A stretch of 64,000 nucleotides of DNA from Bartonella vinsonii subsp. berkhoffii ATCC 51672 (GCF_902825225.1 NZ_CADEAK010000002.1:1-64000); one strand, 5' to 3'; shown: positions 53,111 through 63,342, counted from the first letter of the stretch. The notes: generated by a model from the sequence alone, not told the origin. Numbers and translations are program-made.

Positions 53111-54622
53111 TTATCTTTTCACATCAATCTTAAAAAAAGATTCCACAACACGCACAAGAGTGACATCTTCGCACGACAACAGCCAATCAAAAGGAGCCAT
53201 AATCCGCCTTACAGTAACATTTTGATGTAAAACAGCTTGAAAAGGCAACTCTGGAATATCACATCCTTTATCATTTGAGAGCATCAGCAACGACTGTAAA
53301 GAGGGAAAATGGGGATTTTCAAGATCGAAATTGCTGTTTTGCAGTAAAGCTTTCAGCTGTTCCAAACCCGCTGCTCCAACTTTTATGGCATCGGTTCCAT
53401 GATTGGTAATCCGATAGCGTCCATCCCATAAAAAAGTTTTACTGGGTGCAACAAGCACCTCTTTCATGTTACGAGATTCGCGCCAAAGAGCAATTCCGTT
53501 TTTATTATATTCGATAACCGATCCAGCCAGAGTAAAGCGCTGCTTTTGGGAAGAATTGAGACAAAGCTTTTGAACAAGAGTGATCAATTTTTGAGCAGGA
53601 AGCAAATAAGAGCTCCCTCCCATTAACACCGCAAAGAGCCCAACAACAAAAGGAAAACTTGGATGTTTTTGTAAGAATGGCGCAGGCTTTGCAATAAAAC
53701 ACCGTCCATATTCAACAGCGATATCGAGAGCCAAAATCAAATCGGCAACAATTTGTGCTTGTTGACAACGTTTCAGTGTAGCTTCATGCACCCTTTGGGC
53801 GATACCGTTAAGCTTTTGGGGATGAAGAGAGTGACGCACCCGCACACGCTCAAAATTAAAATCTTCATTTGTTGGATCATCAATCCACGTTTTTCCCTGT
53901 AGACGCAAATAAGTCCGTAATGTTTTGCGCTTTACACCAAGGAGCGGACGAATCAAGCGTATTTTTCGAAGCAACAACGCCTCACGCGGAATACAGGATA
54001 AACCACGCGCATAGATTAACCCATCATTTTCACCAAGAAGACAATTTTTTTGCGCAATATTTTCTCCACTGTCTCTAGCCTCTCCCCCATCCTGCATGCC
54101 CTCAAAAGCCCCACGCTGTAAAACACCCCCAGTGTTACGAGCATCACCCCCATCCCACATACCCTCAAAGGCTTCACATGGCAAAACATTGAGACTTTTT
54201 GAAAGACGCTGGTACCGCATCTGATAGGTTTCAGCCTGATCATTAAGCGTATGCCCTGTCATAATAAGTGTTGCACCTTGTTTTTGCGCTTCTTTAAACA
54301 AGAGATTATAGCGGGCAATACGAGCACTTGAAGCGATATGCGTCTTTGGCTTTTTGCCTTCCCATCGCACAATGATGTGTTTAATGTGATGGGCACGACA
54401 AATTTCTGCAACAATAGAAGCTTCACGGGCTGATTCTTTACGCAATTGATGATCAACAGTAACAGCAATGATTTCGGGAGGAACAGAAAGCGTTTTTAAA
54501 TGGTCTTTGACCAAAAACAGCAAAGCCAGAGAATCACTTCCTCCTGAAACTGCAAGAATCACCTTTTGACATTGGATAAAATCCGATATCTTAAAGAGAT
54601 TTCCTGCTAGCCTAATGCCCAC
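53111..54622 (-). CDS. tilS: tRNA(Ile)-lysidine synthase
   Basis: Makes lysidine at position 34 of tRNA-Ile(CAU) using ATP. N-terminal PP-loop SGGSDSLALL near residue 28; tRNA and lysine-binding region with MTGHTLNDQAETYQMRYQ (usual: GHHxDDQAET) and RPLLGVKRKTLR; WIDDPTNEDFNFERVRVRH. 503 residues, longer than the usual 430-450 because of an insert near residue 140: AFEGMWDGGDARNTGGVLQR followed by AFEGMQDGGEARDSGENIAQ, a roughly 20-residue tandem duplication inside the N-terminal domain. Overlaps cpoB by 11 bases. Confidence 0.94.
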   Translation of the reverse strand: MGIRLAGNLFKISDFIQCQKVILAVSGGSDSLALLFLVKDHLKTLSVPPEIIAVTVDHQLRKESAREASIVAEICRAHHIKHIIVRWEGKKPKTHIASSARIARYNLLFKEAQKQGATLIMTGHTLNDQAETYQMRYQRLSKSLNVLPCEAFEGMWDGGDARNTGGVLQRGAFEGMQDGGEARDSGENIAQKNCLLGENDGLIYARGLSCIPREALLLRKIRLIRPLLGVKRKTLRTYLRLQGKTWIDDPTNEDFNFERVRVRHSLHPQKLNGIAQRVHEATLKRCQQAQIVADLILALDIAVEYGRCFIAKPAPFLQKHPSFPFVVGLFAVLMGGSSYLLPAQKLITLVQKLCLNSSQKQRFTLAGSVIEYNKNGIALWRESRNMKEVLVAPSKTFLWDGRYRITNHGTDAIKVGAAGLEQLKALLQNSNFDLENPHFPSLQSLLMLSNDKGCDIPELPFQAVLHQNVTVRRIMAPFDWLLSCEDVTLVRVVESFFKIDVKR

Positions 54623-56252
54623 CGTGACTGACTCCGCTCCTTTTAACAGGTTTACAAAAGACGGACTCTAACGTTTCTTTTGATTGTTTCGCAGCAAGCG
54701 TACAAACCTCTTTGTTCTGTTCAAGAGCAACCATACTGATTGCTAATTTCAGCAAAATCTCAGAGAAGTAGAGCTCTTTTTTATCTGTATACCATGCGTT
54801 AAGATAAACTTGTGCTGCTTCATGATAGCGTTTTTGTCCTAACAAAGCTTCTGCCAACCAAAACAAAGCATCATCATGCAAAGGATCTTTTTTATAATGC
54901 TGTTGAAAAGTGCAAAAAGCTTTTTCAGCATCAACATAATTGGCAGAAAGAAGTAAATTATAGCCTTTTTTATACAATTCTTTGGCAGAAAGAAGCGAAG
55001 AATCTTCGCCCTGATGGGAATCGAAGTACTCTGCTTGTTCATGAATCTTCTCTAAACGGCTTTCCTCCAAACGCTCTCCTGTTTCCTTTGCATCTTTATG
55101 CTCTTCCTTCAGATTTTCGTCTGTTTTTTGCACGTGACCATAGATTTCCTGTAAACGGCTTTCATAACTCTCCACATGTGTCATCCTGTCTTGAGCAACA
55201 CTGTCTTGAACCTCCTTTGTGTTCTGCTCCTGAACCATCCCTTCCTTTGCAATCTGCACGTTTTCATCCAAAACAGCGCTCTCAAAAGCACAAGAATAAA
55301 CAGAAGAATCTTTTTTATCAAAAAGCTGGTGAAATTGCTTTTTGACATTTTTCAAATCATGATGCTCCAGCACCGTTCGTATTCTTTGCAAGAGTTTATC
55401 CAAATCATAATCTTTAAAAAAATCCTTCTGATTTTGTAAAATAAACTCTCGACTTTGAATCATCCCCTGAAAAGAGGGACCTTCATCCACCTCAACAGCC
55501 TTGTCCGCAGCAGGCGCAACCTCCTTCACCTCCTCAACAGCCTTGTCCGCAGCAGGCGCAACCTCCTTCACCTCCTCAACAGCCTTGTCCGCAGCAGGCG
55601 CAACCTCTTTCACCTCCTCAACAGCCTTGTCCGCAGCAGGCGCAACCTCCTTCACCGCTTCAACAGCCTTGTCCGCAGCAGGGGCAGCCTCTTTCACCGC
55701 CTCAACAGCCTTATCCGCAGCAGGCGCAACCTCCTTCACCGCCTCAACAGCCTTATCCGCAGCAGGCGCAACCTCCTTCACCGCTTCAACAGCCTTGTCC
55801 GCAGCAGGCGCAACCTCCTTCACCGCTTCAACAGCCTTGTCCGCAGCAGGCGCAACCTCCTTCACCGCTTCAACAGCCTTGTCCGCAGCAGGGGCAGCCT
55901 CTTTCACCTCCTCAACAGCCTTCTCCGCAGCAGGCGCAACCTCTTTCACCGCTTCAACAGCCTTGTCCGCAGCAGGCGCAACCTCTTTCACCGCTTCAAC
56001 AGCCTTGTCCGCAGCAGGCGCAACCTCCTTCACCGCTTCAACAGCCTTGTCCGCAGCAGGGGCAACCTCTTTCACCGCCTCAACAGCCTTATCCGCAGCA
56101 GGAGCAGTTTCATTCGCCACAGTAGAAGCCTTATCGGATGGAGAGTATTGGGAAGCTTTTCGCGCTGCACTTTGAGCAGAGGAAGCAAAACAAACTATGA
56201 GAACTACCATACAAAAAAGAGGTTTCCAATTTTTCTTACAACACAATCTCAT
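54612..56252 (-). CDS. cpoB: Cell division coordinator CpoB (YbgF) with large repeat domain
   Basis: Periplasmic partner of TolA/Pal that links outer-membrane constriction with peptidoglycan synthesis. Signal peptide ending SSAQSAA-RK; 15 copies of the 14-residue VKEVAPAADKAVEA (about residues 50-255), replacing or swelling the usual N-terminal coiled coil; a Glu/Lys-rich middle; and a C-terminal TPR domain (LYKKGYNLLLSANYVDAEKA, PLHDDALFWLAEALLGQKRY HEAAQVYLNA). 546 residues against about 260-300 in relatives. Lies between pal and tilS, and overlaps tilS. Confidence 0.93.
   Translation of the reverse strand: MRLCCKKNWKPLFCMVVLIVCFASSAQSAARKASQYSPSDKASTVANETAPAADKAVEAVKEVAPAADKAVEAVKEVAPAADKAVEAVKEVAPAADKAVEAVKEVAPAAEKAVEEVKEAAPAADKAVEAVKEVAPAADKAVEAVKEVAPAADKAVEAVKEVAPAADKAVEAVKEVAPAADKAVEAVKEAAPAADKAVEAVKEVAPAADKAVEEVKEVAPAADKAVEEVKEVAPAADKAVEEVKEVAPAADKAVEVDEGPSFQGMIQSREFILQNQKDFFKDYDLDKLLQRIRTVLEHHDLKNVKKQFHQLFDKKDSSVYSCAFESAVLDENVQIAKEGMVQEQNTKEVQDSVAQDRMTHVESYESRLQEIYGHVQKTDENLKEEHKDAKETGERLEESRLEKIHEQAEYFDSHQGEDSSLLSAKELYKKGYNLLLSANYVDAEKAFCTFQQHYKKDPLHDDALFWLAEALLGQKRYHEAAQVYLNAWYTDKKELYFSEILLKLAISMVALEQNKEVCTLAAKQSKETLESVFCKPVKRSGVSHGGH
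55490..56120 (-). repeat. 42-bp tandem repeat inside cpoB, 15 copies
   Basis: Units of 42 bp encode VKEVAPAADKAVEA with changes at V/A (VKEV or VKEA), D/E (AADK or AAEK) and A/E at the last position. Near identity at the DNA level means recent growth; the block GTCCGCAGCAGGCGCAACCT recurs in most units. The opposite strand is also open in two frames. Confidence 0.96.
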
Positions 56253-56302
56253 ATTTTTCTCCCCTCAAAAGCTAATCCAATCGTTTAGAGAAACCATTTC
56301 TT

Positions 56303-56821
56303 CTAATTACCGTTCATGTTATGAAGCGTTGTAACAGCACGCCGATTTTGGTTCCAACAAGAAATATCATCACACACTGCAACAGGTCTTTCTTTTCCAT
56401 AAGAAATCGTTTGAATCCGTTGCGCAGACACACCAAGAGAAACCAAATAATCACGCACAGCAACAGCACGACGCTGTCCAAGTGCCAAATTATATTCACG
56501 CGTTCCTCGCTCATCGGCATGACCTTCAATCATAATAGAATGATAAGGATAGCGAAGCAACCATTCTGCTTGGCGCATTAAAACACGTTCAGCATCAGGC
56601 TCAATTGAAGAAGAATCAAGACTAAAGAAAACGCGATCTCCAACGTTAACAGCAAATTCCCGTCCCGAACCTGGAGAGGACTGATGAAAACCATCCTTCC
56701 AATAAGAACTGTTCATACCGTTTGGTCCCCCCACATGACTTTTGCCACAACCAACCAAAGACAATGAGAAAACCAAGACAACAGCTAAGGGATGAAAGGA
56801 TACATTTTTAATAGAGCGCAT
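56303..56821 (-). CDS. pal: Peptidoglycan-associated lipoprotein
   Basis: Outer-membrane lipoprotein binding peptidoglycan; partner of TolB/TolA. Signal peptide with lipobox LSLVGC (Cys at 26); OmpA-like domain with VFFSLDSSSIEPDAERVL, IMIEGHADERGTREYNLALG, RRAVAVRDYLVSLGV and ISYGKERPVAV. 172 residues. Precedes cpoB by 50 bases in one operon. In this window tolB is not next to pal; yebC and a DUF1013 gene stand between them. Confidence 0.97.
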   Translation of the reverse strand: MRSIKNVSFHPLAVVLVFSLSLVGCGKSHVGGPNGMNSSYWKDGFHQSSPGSGREFAVNVGDRVFFSLDSSSIEPDAERVLMRQAEWLLRYPYHSIMIEGHADERGTREYNLALGQRRAVAVRDYLVSLGVSAQRIQTISYGKERPVAVCDDISCWNQNRRAVTTLHNMNGN

Positions 56822-57022
56822 AGAGTGATTCTCCTTAATGAATAAATATTGAAAGAATAGCTTCTTTCAAGAGTGCTTTAAGAATAATCATTAATTCCTA
56901 ATGAAACAGAAATTTTCTTTCATTCTTTCCCATTCATCATTTTTAAATTTCGCTGTTTTTCTTCATTTACAGCCTTTCAGAACCAACGACAACAGCGCTT
57001 ACACTATCTCTCTATCACCCTG

Positions 57023-57736
57023 TCATATGTCATCCTGCTGGCTTTTCTGCAAAGCATTCAGTTTCGCAAAAACCTTACCGGCATCAAAATTCTTGTGAGG
57101 ATCATGTTCTCTCTGCTCGTCTCCCTGATTTTCCCCAAAATCTTTATTAAAAGCAGCATTTTCTGTCACTGATGCTGGAAGCAAAGACACATCTCCCTCT
57201 ACAGAAGCAGGGCGATTTTTTGCAACCCGCTGGAGTTCAAAATCCAAATCAATTTGTGAACAAAGCCCCAATCCCACAGGATCGAGAGAAACCAAATTAG
57301 CGCTATTCCAATGGGTTCTATGACGAATTTGTTCGATAGTTGCTTTTGTTGTTCCAATTAACCGTGCAATCTGTGCATCTTTCAACTCAGGATGGTTTGT
57401 CACCAACCACAAGATACCATTTGGACGATCCTGACGTCGGGAAAGAGGAATATAACGTGCACCCTTTCGTCTTTTTTCCGGAATGTGGACTCTGGATTCG
57501 GAAATTTTTAAGCGTGCATTTTTATCCGCCTCGACGCGTGCAATTTCACTGCGCGTCAATTGTCCAGAATTAATGGGATTGAGACCTTTAATACCATGGG
57601 CTGCTTCGCCATCGGCAATAGCTTTTACTTCCAACACGTGCAATTTACAAAATTCTGCAATCTGGTCAAAAGAAAGAGCAGTGTTATCAACCAGCCAAAC
57701 AGCTGTCGCTTTGGGCATCAAAAGTTGCGTTGCCAT
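57023..57736 (-). CDS. DUF1013-family cell-cycle transcription factor (TrcR-like)
   Basis: 237 residues. DUF1013 proteins are confined to alphaproteobacteria; the Sinorhizobium member (TrcR) is described as a cell-cycle regulator. HTH-like segment DAQIARLIGTTKATIEQIRH and a first domain with ATAVWLVDNTALSFDQIAEF, IADGEAAHGIKGLNPINSGQ. The C terminus (GENQGDEQREHDPHKNF) is more variable. Shares the 57737-58130 interval with yebC in opposite direction. Confidence 0.85.
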   Translation of the reverse strand: MATQLLMPKATAVWLVDNTALSFDQIAEFCKLHVLEVKAIADGEAAHGIKGLNPINSGQLTRSEIARVEADKNARLKISESRVHIPEKRRKGARYIPLSRRQDRPNGILWLVTNHPELKDAQIARLIGTTKATIEQIRHRTHWNSANLVSLDPVGLGLCSQIDLDFELQRVAKNRPASVEGDVSLLPASVTENAAFNKDFGENQGDEQREHDPHKNFDAGKVFAKLNALQKSQQDDI

Positions 57737-58130
57737 CTCTATAATATCCTCTCACTTTGCCTCTTTATAGCATTCTTGAGGCAGGTTATTGCTCCCTGTA
57801 GAGCATTAGAACTTTTTCTTACACGTCAGGCTTTTTCACCCACTCTTCAATTTAAAGCAAGATATGGAGTAAACCATTTTAGGAGTAAACCATTTTTGCC
57901 ATGAAATTATATTCTTTATAGCCTGATTTTTCATGAACGACAAGACATCTGTCCTGTAATGATCCTCAACAGAGTGTCTTTACCTTTAAAGTGAATTTTC
58001 TTATAAAGGGTTTATTTGATCACTTATACCCTCTGTTGCGGCATATTTATTCTGAGAAAAGAAGTCTTTGATCACCTTAAATCAGGAGAAACCCAACAGG
58101 AAGACACGCCTTTAAACTGGAAAGAAAACT
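57737..58130. other. Divergent promoter region of the DUF1013 gene and yebC
   Basis: About 400 bp without a gene. CAGGAGAAA and GAAAGAAAAC precede yebC. A direct repeat GGAGTAAACCATTTT occurs twice at 57866-57880 and 57881-57896. Confidence 0.55.
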
Positions 58131-58877
58131 ATGGCAGGCCATTCACAATTTAAAAATATTATGCACCGTAAGGGGCGTCAAGATGCGATGCGCTCGAAAA
58201 TTTTTTCTAAACTTGCACGCGAAATTACAGTTGCAGCCAAACAAGGGGCACCTGATCCAGCCATGAACCCGCGTTTAAGGCTTGCCGTTCAGAATGCCAA
58301 GGCCCAGTCGATGCCGAAAGACAACATTGAGCGCGCTATTAAAAAAGCTTCAGGCAATGATGTGGAACACTATGATGAAGTGCGCTACGAAGGATATGGT
58401 CCAGGGGGTGTTGCCGTCATTGTCGAAGCTTTAACTGATAACCGCAACCGCACCGCTTCAAACGTGCGCGCGGCCTTCACGAAATCAGGCGGAGCCTTAG
58501 GAGAAACAGGTTCTGTAAGCTTCATGTTTCAGCGAATTGGTGAAATCATCTATAAGCCCGAAGCAGGAACAGCAGACAGCATCATGGATGCCGCAATAGA
58601 AGCTGGTGCAGAAGATGTGCAATTAGAAGAAACAGGACACCATATTACTTGTGCCTTTGAAGATATTGGCGAAGTTTCTAAAATGCTTGAAGCAAAACTT
58701 GGTGAAGCAGAATCGATCAAAACCATTTGGAAAGCCTCCACCCTTGCGCCAATAGATGAAGAAAAAGCTTTATCCGTTTTACGTCTTATTTCGACATTAG
58801 AAGAAGATGATGACGTACAAAATGTTTATGCTAATTTTGACGTCAGCGAAGAGATTTTAGCAAAACTCTCTGGTTAA
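58131..58877 (+). CDS. yebC: YebC/PmpR-family protein (translation/transcription factor)
   Basis: YebC family members were described as DNA-binding regulators and more recently as factors that help ribosomes through proline stretches. Starts [88 protein letters not shown]; and [21 protein letters not shown] at the end. 248 residues, normal. Often next to ruvC; here it stands between tolB and the pal cluster. Confidence 0.96.
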   Translation: MAGHSQFKNIMHRKGRQDAMRSKIFSKLAREITVAAKQGAPDPAMNPRLRLAVQNAKAQSMPKDNIERAIKKASGNDVEHYDEVRYEGYGPGGVAVIVEALTDNRNRTASNVRAAFTKSGGALGETGSVSFMFQRIGEIIYKPEAGTADSIMDAAIEAGAEDVQLEETGHHITCAFEDIGEVSKMLEAKLGEAESIKTIWKASTLAPIDEEKALSVLRLISTLEEDDDVQNVYANFDVSEEILAKLSG

Positions 58878-59283
58878 TCCCTCGACAATGATCCTCCATG
58901 CAATCATCCCGTATGCAACAATGATTGCGCGCGCTCTTGTGCAGAAAACATTCTACACTGCTTACAACACTGTCATTGGCCCTTCATTGTTGCTGCAACA
59001 TAAACAAAGCCCCGCTTCAAGAGTGGGGTACTCTTATACAGACTCAAAAAAAAACTTTAAAAAAATACAAAAACTTCTATCAATTTTTTCAAGAGCCTCT
59101 TTATCTGAAAGCATTTTCCCCACGAAGCTCCACCACCATCAAACCACAGCAAATGAAGTGTAAAGCTTACAATGACTTCAGATCAACCACTTAATAAATG
59201 CAACAAATCACCATTCTTCAGCTTTAAAGATGATTATTGCATAGACTTTCGCATTGTTTTTTCTTCAACGGCTCCTTTTATTG
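58878..59283. other. Convergent spacer between yebC and tolB
   Basis: About 400 bp, no gene. CCCCGCTT-CAAG-AGTGGGG near 59012-59030 is an imperfect hairpin and a possible yebC terminator. Confidence 0.5.
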
Positions 59284-60609
59284 TTATTGCATATTAAGCA
59301 ATGGCGACCATGCTGGATCAGAAGCATCATTGGGCGTATCGACTTGGCGTTCATTGCGTCCAGTAATGTCAATGGTATAAAGCTTGGGACCCATGCCCGG
59401 ATTTTTGCGAAAGAACATCAACACACGCCCATTAGGAGCCCAAGTTGGTCCCTCATTGTGAAACCCTGTCGTTAAAATCCGTTCTCCTTGTCCATCAGGG
59501 CGCATAACACCAATGGAAAATTGTCCCTCTGACTGTTTTGTAAAGGCGATATAATCACCCCGTGGTGACCAAATGGGCGTAGAATAGCTCCCTTCATTTG
59601 AGGAAATACGCTGAACATTGCTCCCATCCGCATTCATTGTATAGATTTGTGGCTTTCCGCTACGATCAGATGAAAAGACGATTTGTGTCCCATCGGGTGA
59701 ATAAGAGGCTGATGTATCAATAGCCGAAGTTATTGTAAGCCGCGTCATTGTACGGGTACGTAAATCCATAGTATAAAGATTTGCACTCCCATCATTTTGC
59801 AACAAACTCATAATCACTTTTTGTCCATCAGAAGAAAAACGTGGAGCAATTGTCATATTGTCAAAGGTTCCTATCAACTCTCTTTGCCCCCTTTCAATTT
59901 GTTGAAGATAAACATGGGGCACTTGATTATGTGGATAAGCCATATAGGTAATTTCTTGTCGTTTGGGTGAAAAGCGCGGTGTGAGAACCAACTCACTCCC
60001 ATCAGAAATATAGACAAAATTTGCTCCATCTTGATCCATAATCGCTAAGCGTTTAATACGTGCATTTTGGGGACCCGTTTCATCTATAAAAACAATTCGC
60101 GTATCAAAATAACCGCTTTCACCTGTCATCTCACTATAAATCTCATCGGCAATCATATGTGCAACACGCCGCCAATGTTCTATAGCAGTATAAAAACGCC
60201 GTCCTTTGAGTTGTCGTTGTCCAAAAACATCCCATAAACGAAACTCAACTCTCAACCGGCCATCAACTTCCCTTATCACTTGTCCGGTGACCAACCCCTG
60301 CGCTTTTATTTTTTTCCAATACGTAAAACGCGGTTGCCTGTTGGGATTAGTAATTTTTTTAAAAAAAGACGCCTTATCAAGCGATAAAAAAAGTCCTGAT
60401 CGTTCAAGATCATCTTTCACCACAGCTGCTATTTTCAACCCTATCGAATCATTTGAAATAAAATCCGTGATAGCAATAGGAATAGGATTAAAGTCAGCAC
60501 TAGAAATAGTGCCTTTCAGTTGTGCATGAACCGGTGAAAAACTCGAAAACCACAAACAACACGTGACGATAAGCCAAGAAAAAAAATTATGTCTCGTTAT
60601 AGTTATCAT
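59284..60609 (-). CDS. tolB: Tol-Pal system periplasmic protein TolB
   Basis: Six-bladed beta-propeller that binds Pal and TolA. Signal peptide ending SSFSPVHA; N-terminal domain [11 protein letters not shown]...; propeller repeats seen as [80 protein letters not shown] and [11 protein letters not shown]. 441 residues, normal. Follows tolA by 40 bases. Confidence 0.97.
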   Translation of the reverse strand: MITITRHNFFSWLIVTCCLWFSSFSPVHAQLKGTISSADFNPIPIAITDFISNDSIGLKIAAVVKDDLERSGLFLSLDKASFFKKITNPNRQPRFTYWKKIKAQGLVTGQVIREVDGRLRVEFRLWDVFGQRQLKGRRFYTAIEHWRRVAHMIADEIYSEMTGESGYFDTRIVFIDETGPQNARIKRLAIMDQDGANFVYISDGSELVLTPRFSPKRQEITYMAYPHNQVPHVYLQQIERGQRELIGTFDNMTIAPRFSSDGQKVIMSLLQNDGSANLYTMDLRTRTMTRLTITSAIDTSASYSPDGTQIVFSSDRSGKPQIYTMNADGSNVQRISSNEGSYSTPIWSPRGDYIAFTKQSEGQFSIGVMRPDGQGERILTTGFHNEGPTWAPNGRVLMFFRKNPGMGPKLYTIDITGRNERQVDTPNDASDPAWSPLLNMQ

Positions 60610-60649
60610 GGAATGTATCCTTTCATTAAGAACAAAACATATCTGTATT

Positions 60650-61945
60650 TCATCGCGTTATTTCTTGAAGGGGATCAACATTAAAATCGAAACCTTGCCC
60701 CCACAAATCATATTGATCACGTGGAAGATCAGCATAAGGTTGACATGAAAAAACAGCTGCATACACCTGTCTTATCATAATGGCTTGCTGGCTCTCAGCA
60801 CCGCTTAAAGGATCAATAATAGGATCTCCCATAACCATTCCTTGACGGTTTAGGTAAAACCGCAAACGCACAACCGGACGGTTTTTTAAATCACCTCCAA
60901 GCGCTACAAGTTTAAGCTTCTGTTGAATGCACCCCCCAGCAATACTGACCAATGTTTGTGCCATTTTTGTGGTGTCACCCATATTTTTTCTTGCTCCCAA
61001 AGCTTCTGGTGATCTAGAGCGTTTTGCCCCCCCTCTTTGCGTGCGTGCACGATTCAGCAGATTATTTTCCTCACTTGCCAAAATATCTTCAATTGTTTGG
61101 TCTTTTATTTGCTGGTTTTGTTTTTTTATTTCTTGTGCACTTTGAGATGTGGATTGTTTGGGTGATTTTGGTTTGGATTGTGGAAGAGGAAAATTATCTG
61201 GCAACGTTATGGGGGAAATTTGCTGGGGGGCTGGTTTTATAGATGTTTTGGATATCGTTGGAGCCGGCTCTTGTGGCAATGTTTTCTCTTTATTTTCAGA
61301 TGTTTCTAAAGGTGCCTCTGGCTTTAACTTCTGAGCATCCTCTTGAGGCATCTCCAAAGGTGCCTCTGGCTTTAACTTCTGAGCACCCTCTTGAGGCATC
61401 TCCAAAGGTGCCTCTGGCTTTAACTTCTGAGCATCCTCTTGAGGCATCTCCAAAGGTGCCTCTGGCTTTAACTTCTGAGCATCCTCTTGAGGCGTCTCCA
61501 AAGGCACTTCTATTTTTGGAGGCGTTTGTGTATTTTCTTGTGATATTTCTTGCTCTGTAAATTCTGGTAAAGGCTTTTCCAACGGATTCTTTTCTCCTGA
61601 TGGCGGAGGTGTTGCTTCAATAGGCCGTGGTTTTTCATCCTGTCTAAAGGGTGCGAGACTATCGAGCAGCCCTTCTCCAAAATGACGCGCAACTTCTTTC
61701 TCTTGTGGTTTAGTGGTTGGTTTCACTGCTGGAATTTCACGCACAGGAGCATTCACTGCTCCTTTTTGAGAAGACAGCTCTTGCGTTAAAGGAGCAAGAG
61801 TAATCGGAATTGCCTCCAATTGCTGTGGAAGGGAAACAGGACTGATGAAATGCCCCCCCGCCCAACTAAGCAAAACCACATGTCCTGCAAGGGATAAAGT
61901 CAAGCTTCGTTTCATGCTATGATAAGAGCCTTTGTTCATCTCCAT
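60650..61945 (-). CDS. tolA: TolA with a 16-residue repeat linker
   Basis: Spans the periplasm between TolQR and Pal/TolB. N-terminal anchor [20 protein letters not shown]; a long Pro/Glu/Lys-rich linker with four copies of [16 protein letters not shown] (about residues 145-215) and further QKTLPQEP-type sequence; short Ala/Gln/Lys region; C-terminal TonB-like domain III ([42 protein letters not shown]). 431 residues. In enterobacteria the linker is an Ala/Lys helix; here it is a Pro-rich, probably extended spacer. AAGG precedes ATG 61945. Confidence 0.92.
   Translation of the reverse strand: MEMNKGSYHSMKRSLTLSLAGHVVLLSWAGGHFISPVSLPQQLEAIPITLAPLTQELSSQKGAVNAPVREIPAVKPTTKPQEKEVARHFGEGLLDSLAPFRQDEKPRPIEATPPPSGEKNPLEKPLPEFTEQEISQENTQTPPKIEVPLETPQEDAQKLKPEAPLEMPQEDAQKLKPEAPLEMPQEGAQKLKPEAPLEMPQEDAQKLKPEAPLETSENKEKTLPQEPAPTISKTSIKPAPQQISPITLPDNFPLPQSKPKSPKQSTSQSAQEIKKQNQQIKDQTIEDILASEENNLLNRARTQRGGAKRSRSPEALGARKNMGDTTKMAQTLVSIAGGCIQQKLKLVALGGDLKNRPVVRLRFYLNRQGMVMGDPIIDPLSGAESQQAIMIRQVYAAVFSCQPYADLPRDQYDLWGQGFDFNVDPLQEITR
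61307..61507 (-). repeat. 48-bp tandem repeat inside tolA, about four copies
   Basis: Units begin TCTCCAAAGGTGCCTCTGGC on the plus strand at about 61351, 61399, 61447, with partial units at both ends (spacing 48). They encode [16 protein letters not shown] and differ by single bases. Confidence 0.93.
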
Positions 61946-62027
61946 ACCTTGCGTTTTTTAAAAACTGTCTGTTTCTTTGCAGATAAGATGTATTTTAAAG
62001 ACAACATGTGACATGTTCATCATCAGC

Positions 62028-62477
62028 TTATTGCGCCAAACTAGCCAAAGCCACTTGTGAAAAACCTGCTTTTTGAATATCGGCAAGCAGTTTTAACACT
62101 TGTTGATATTCAACAGTTTTAGCAGCACGTACAAAAAGACGCCTGTTTTTTTGTGCAGGCTCAGACTCCAATTTGGCTTTAAGTTGTGCAATGAGAACTT
62201 CCGCTGTCTCGTAATAGTCTTGATTAATGGCGAAGCGCCCTTGCGCATCAAGGGAAACCGTGAGAGGGGTATCTTGCGTTTGCACGGGTCCAGCTTGACT
62301 ACGCGGCAAATCAAGAGGAACACCGTTGACCAAAAGAGGAGCAGAGACCATAAAAATAATCAACAACACCAGCATGACATCAACAAACGGTGTCACATTG
62401 ATCTCACTCATCAATTGACGATGCGAATAATGCCGCCTGCGTGTATTTTTTGAAGAAGAAGCAACAGAAATTCCCAT
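62028..62477 (-). CDS. tolR: Tol-Pal energiser TolR
   Basis: ExbD/TolR family: MSEINVTPFVDVMLVLLIIF with the proton-path Asp, then a periplasmic domain with RRLFVRAAKTVEYQQVLKLL and KAGFSQVALAS. 149 residues. Twelve bases after tolQ. Confidence 0.96.
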   Translation of the reverse strand: MGISVASSSKNTRRRHYSHRQLMSEINVTPFVDVMLVLLIIFMVSAPLLVNGVPLDLPRSQAGPVQTQDTPLTVSLDAQGRFAINQDYYETAEVLIAQLKAKLESEPAQKNRRLFVRAAKTVEYQQVLKLLADIQKAGFSQVALASLAQ

Positions 62478-62489
62478 GGAGTATTCCTC

Positions 62490-63206
62490 TTATAATGGTG
62501 AATGCACTGTGAGGGTTTCATCAATACGCCGTGAGACAATGGTTGAGAATTCATCAGCAAAATTTTCTATTTGTGCAATAATCCGCGCACTTTCATGGAC
62601 CAGTTTGTTATAGGCGATAACCGCTGGAATTGCTGCAAACAAACCGATGGCGGTAGCCAAAAGTGCTTCGGCAATACCTGGAGCAACAATGGCCAATGAC
62701 GTGTTTTGAGAGGCAGAAATAGAAAGAAAGGAACTCATAATTCCAATGACTGTTCCAAAAAGACCAATAAAAGGTCCCGCCGATCCCAATGTCGCTAAAA
62801 AACCTAATTTTGATTCTATTTTTGCACTTTCACGCCCCAGCGTGAGATCCATAGCCTTATCAATTCTACTTTGTAGACTTATCGATGTATGAATTCCTTT
62901 TTCGAGGGATTTTTTCCATTCCACCATTGCTGCCATAAAGACCGCAGATATGCTATTGGTGCATTGACTTTTACATTCTGCATAAAGATCTTCTAGCGCC
63001 TTACCTGACCAAAATACGCGCTCAAATTGTTTTATTTCACGCCGTATTCTCCGATAGGTAAAGATTTTATCAAAAATAATTGCCCAACTCCATACAGAAG
63101 CGAGCAGCAGTGCAATCATAACAGCTTTAACAATCCAACTTGCTTGCATAAACAAATGCAATATTCCCATCATTTCTGGATTCGTTAGTTCTATATGTGG
63201 CATCAT
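62490..63206 (-). CDS. tolQ: Tol-Pal energiser TolQ
   Basis: MotA/TolQ/ExbB family inner-membrane protein; three segments, with ATLGSAGPFIGLFGTVIGIM and [27 protein letters not shown]. 238 residues. AAGGGGACAAAA precedes the double ATG. First of tolQRAB; 136 bases after ybgC. Confidence 0.97.
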   Translation of the reverse strand: MMPHIELTNPEMMGILHLFMQASWIVKAVMIALLLASVWSWAIIFDKIFTYRRIRREIKQFERVFWSGKALEDLYAECKSQCTNSISAVFMAAMVEWKKSLEKGIHTSISLQSRIDKAMDLTLGRESAKIESKLGFLATLGSAGPFIGLFGTVIGIMSSFLSISASQNTSLAIVAPGIAEALLATAIGLFAAIPAVIAYNKLVHESARIIAQIENFADEFSTIVSRRIDETLTVHSPL

Positions 63207-63342
63207 TTTTGTCCCCTTAAAGGTTCATTTATGAAAATTTAATAAAGCAGATTGTTTTATAGTTTCTAAATTTCAGAAAAAAATTTCAGTCCCTCTTTGG
63301 TTAAAGAGCCCATACAATCCCCCTTTTTGAACAGCAACCATT

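Noticed and set aside
55455-56288. Long plus-strand open frames (277 and 224 codons) opposite cpoB
   Set aside because: They exist because the 42-bp unit has no stop in those frames; length is a multiple of three, so openness is propagated. The minus strand encodes a clear signal peptide and TPR domain.
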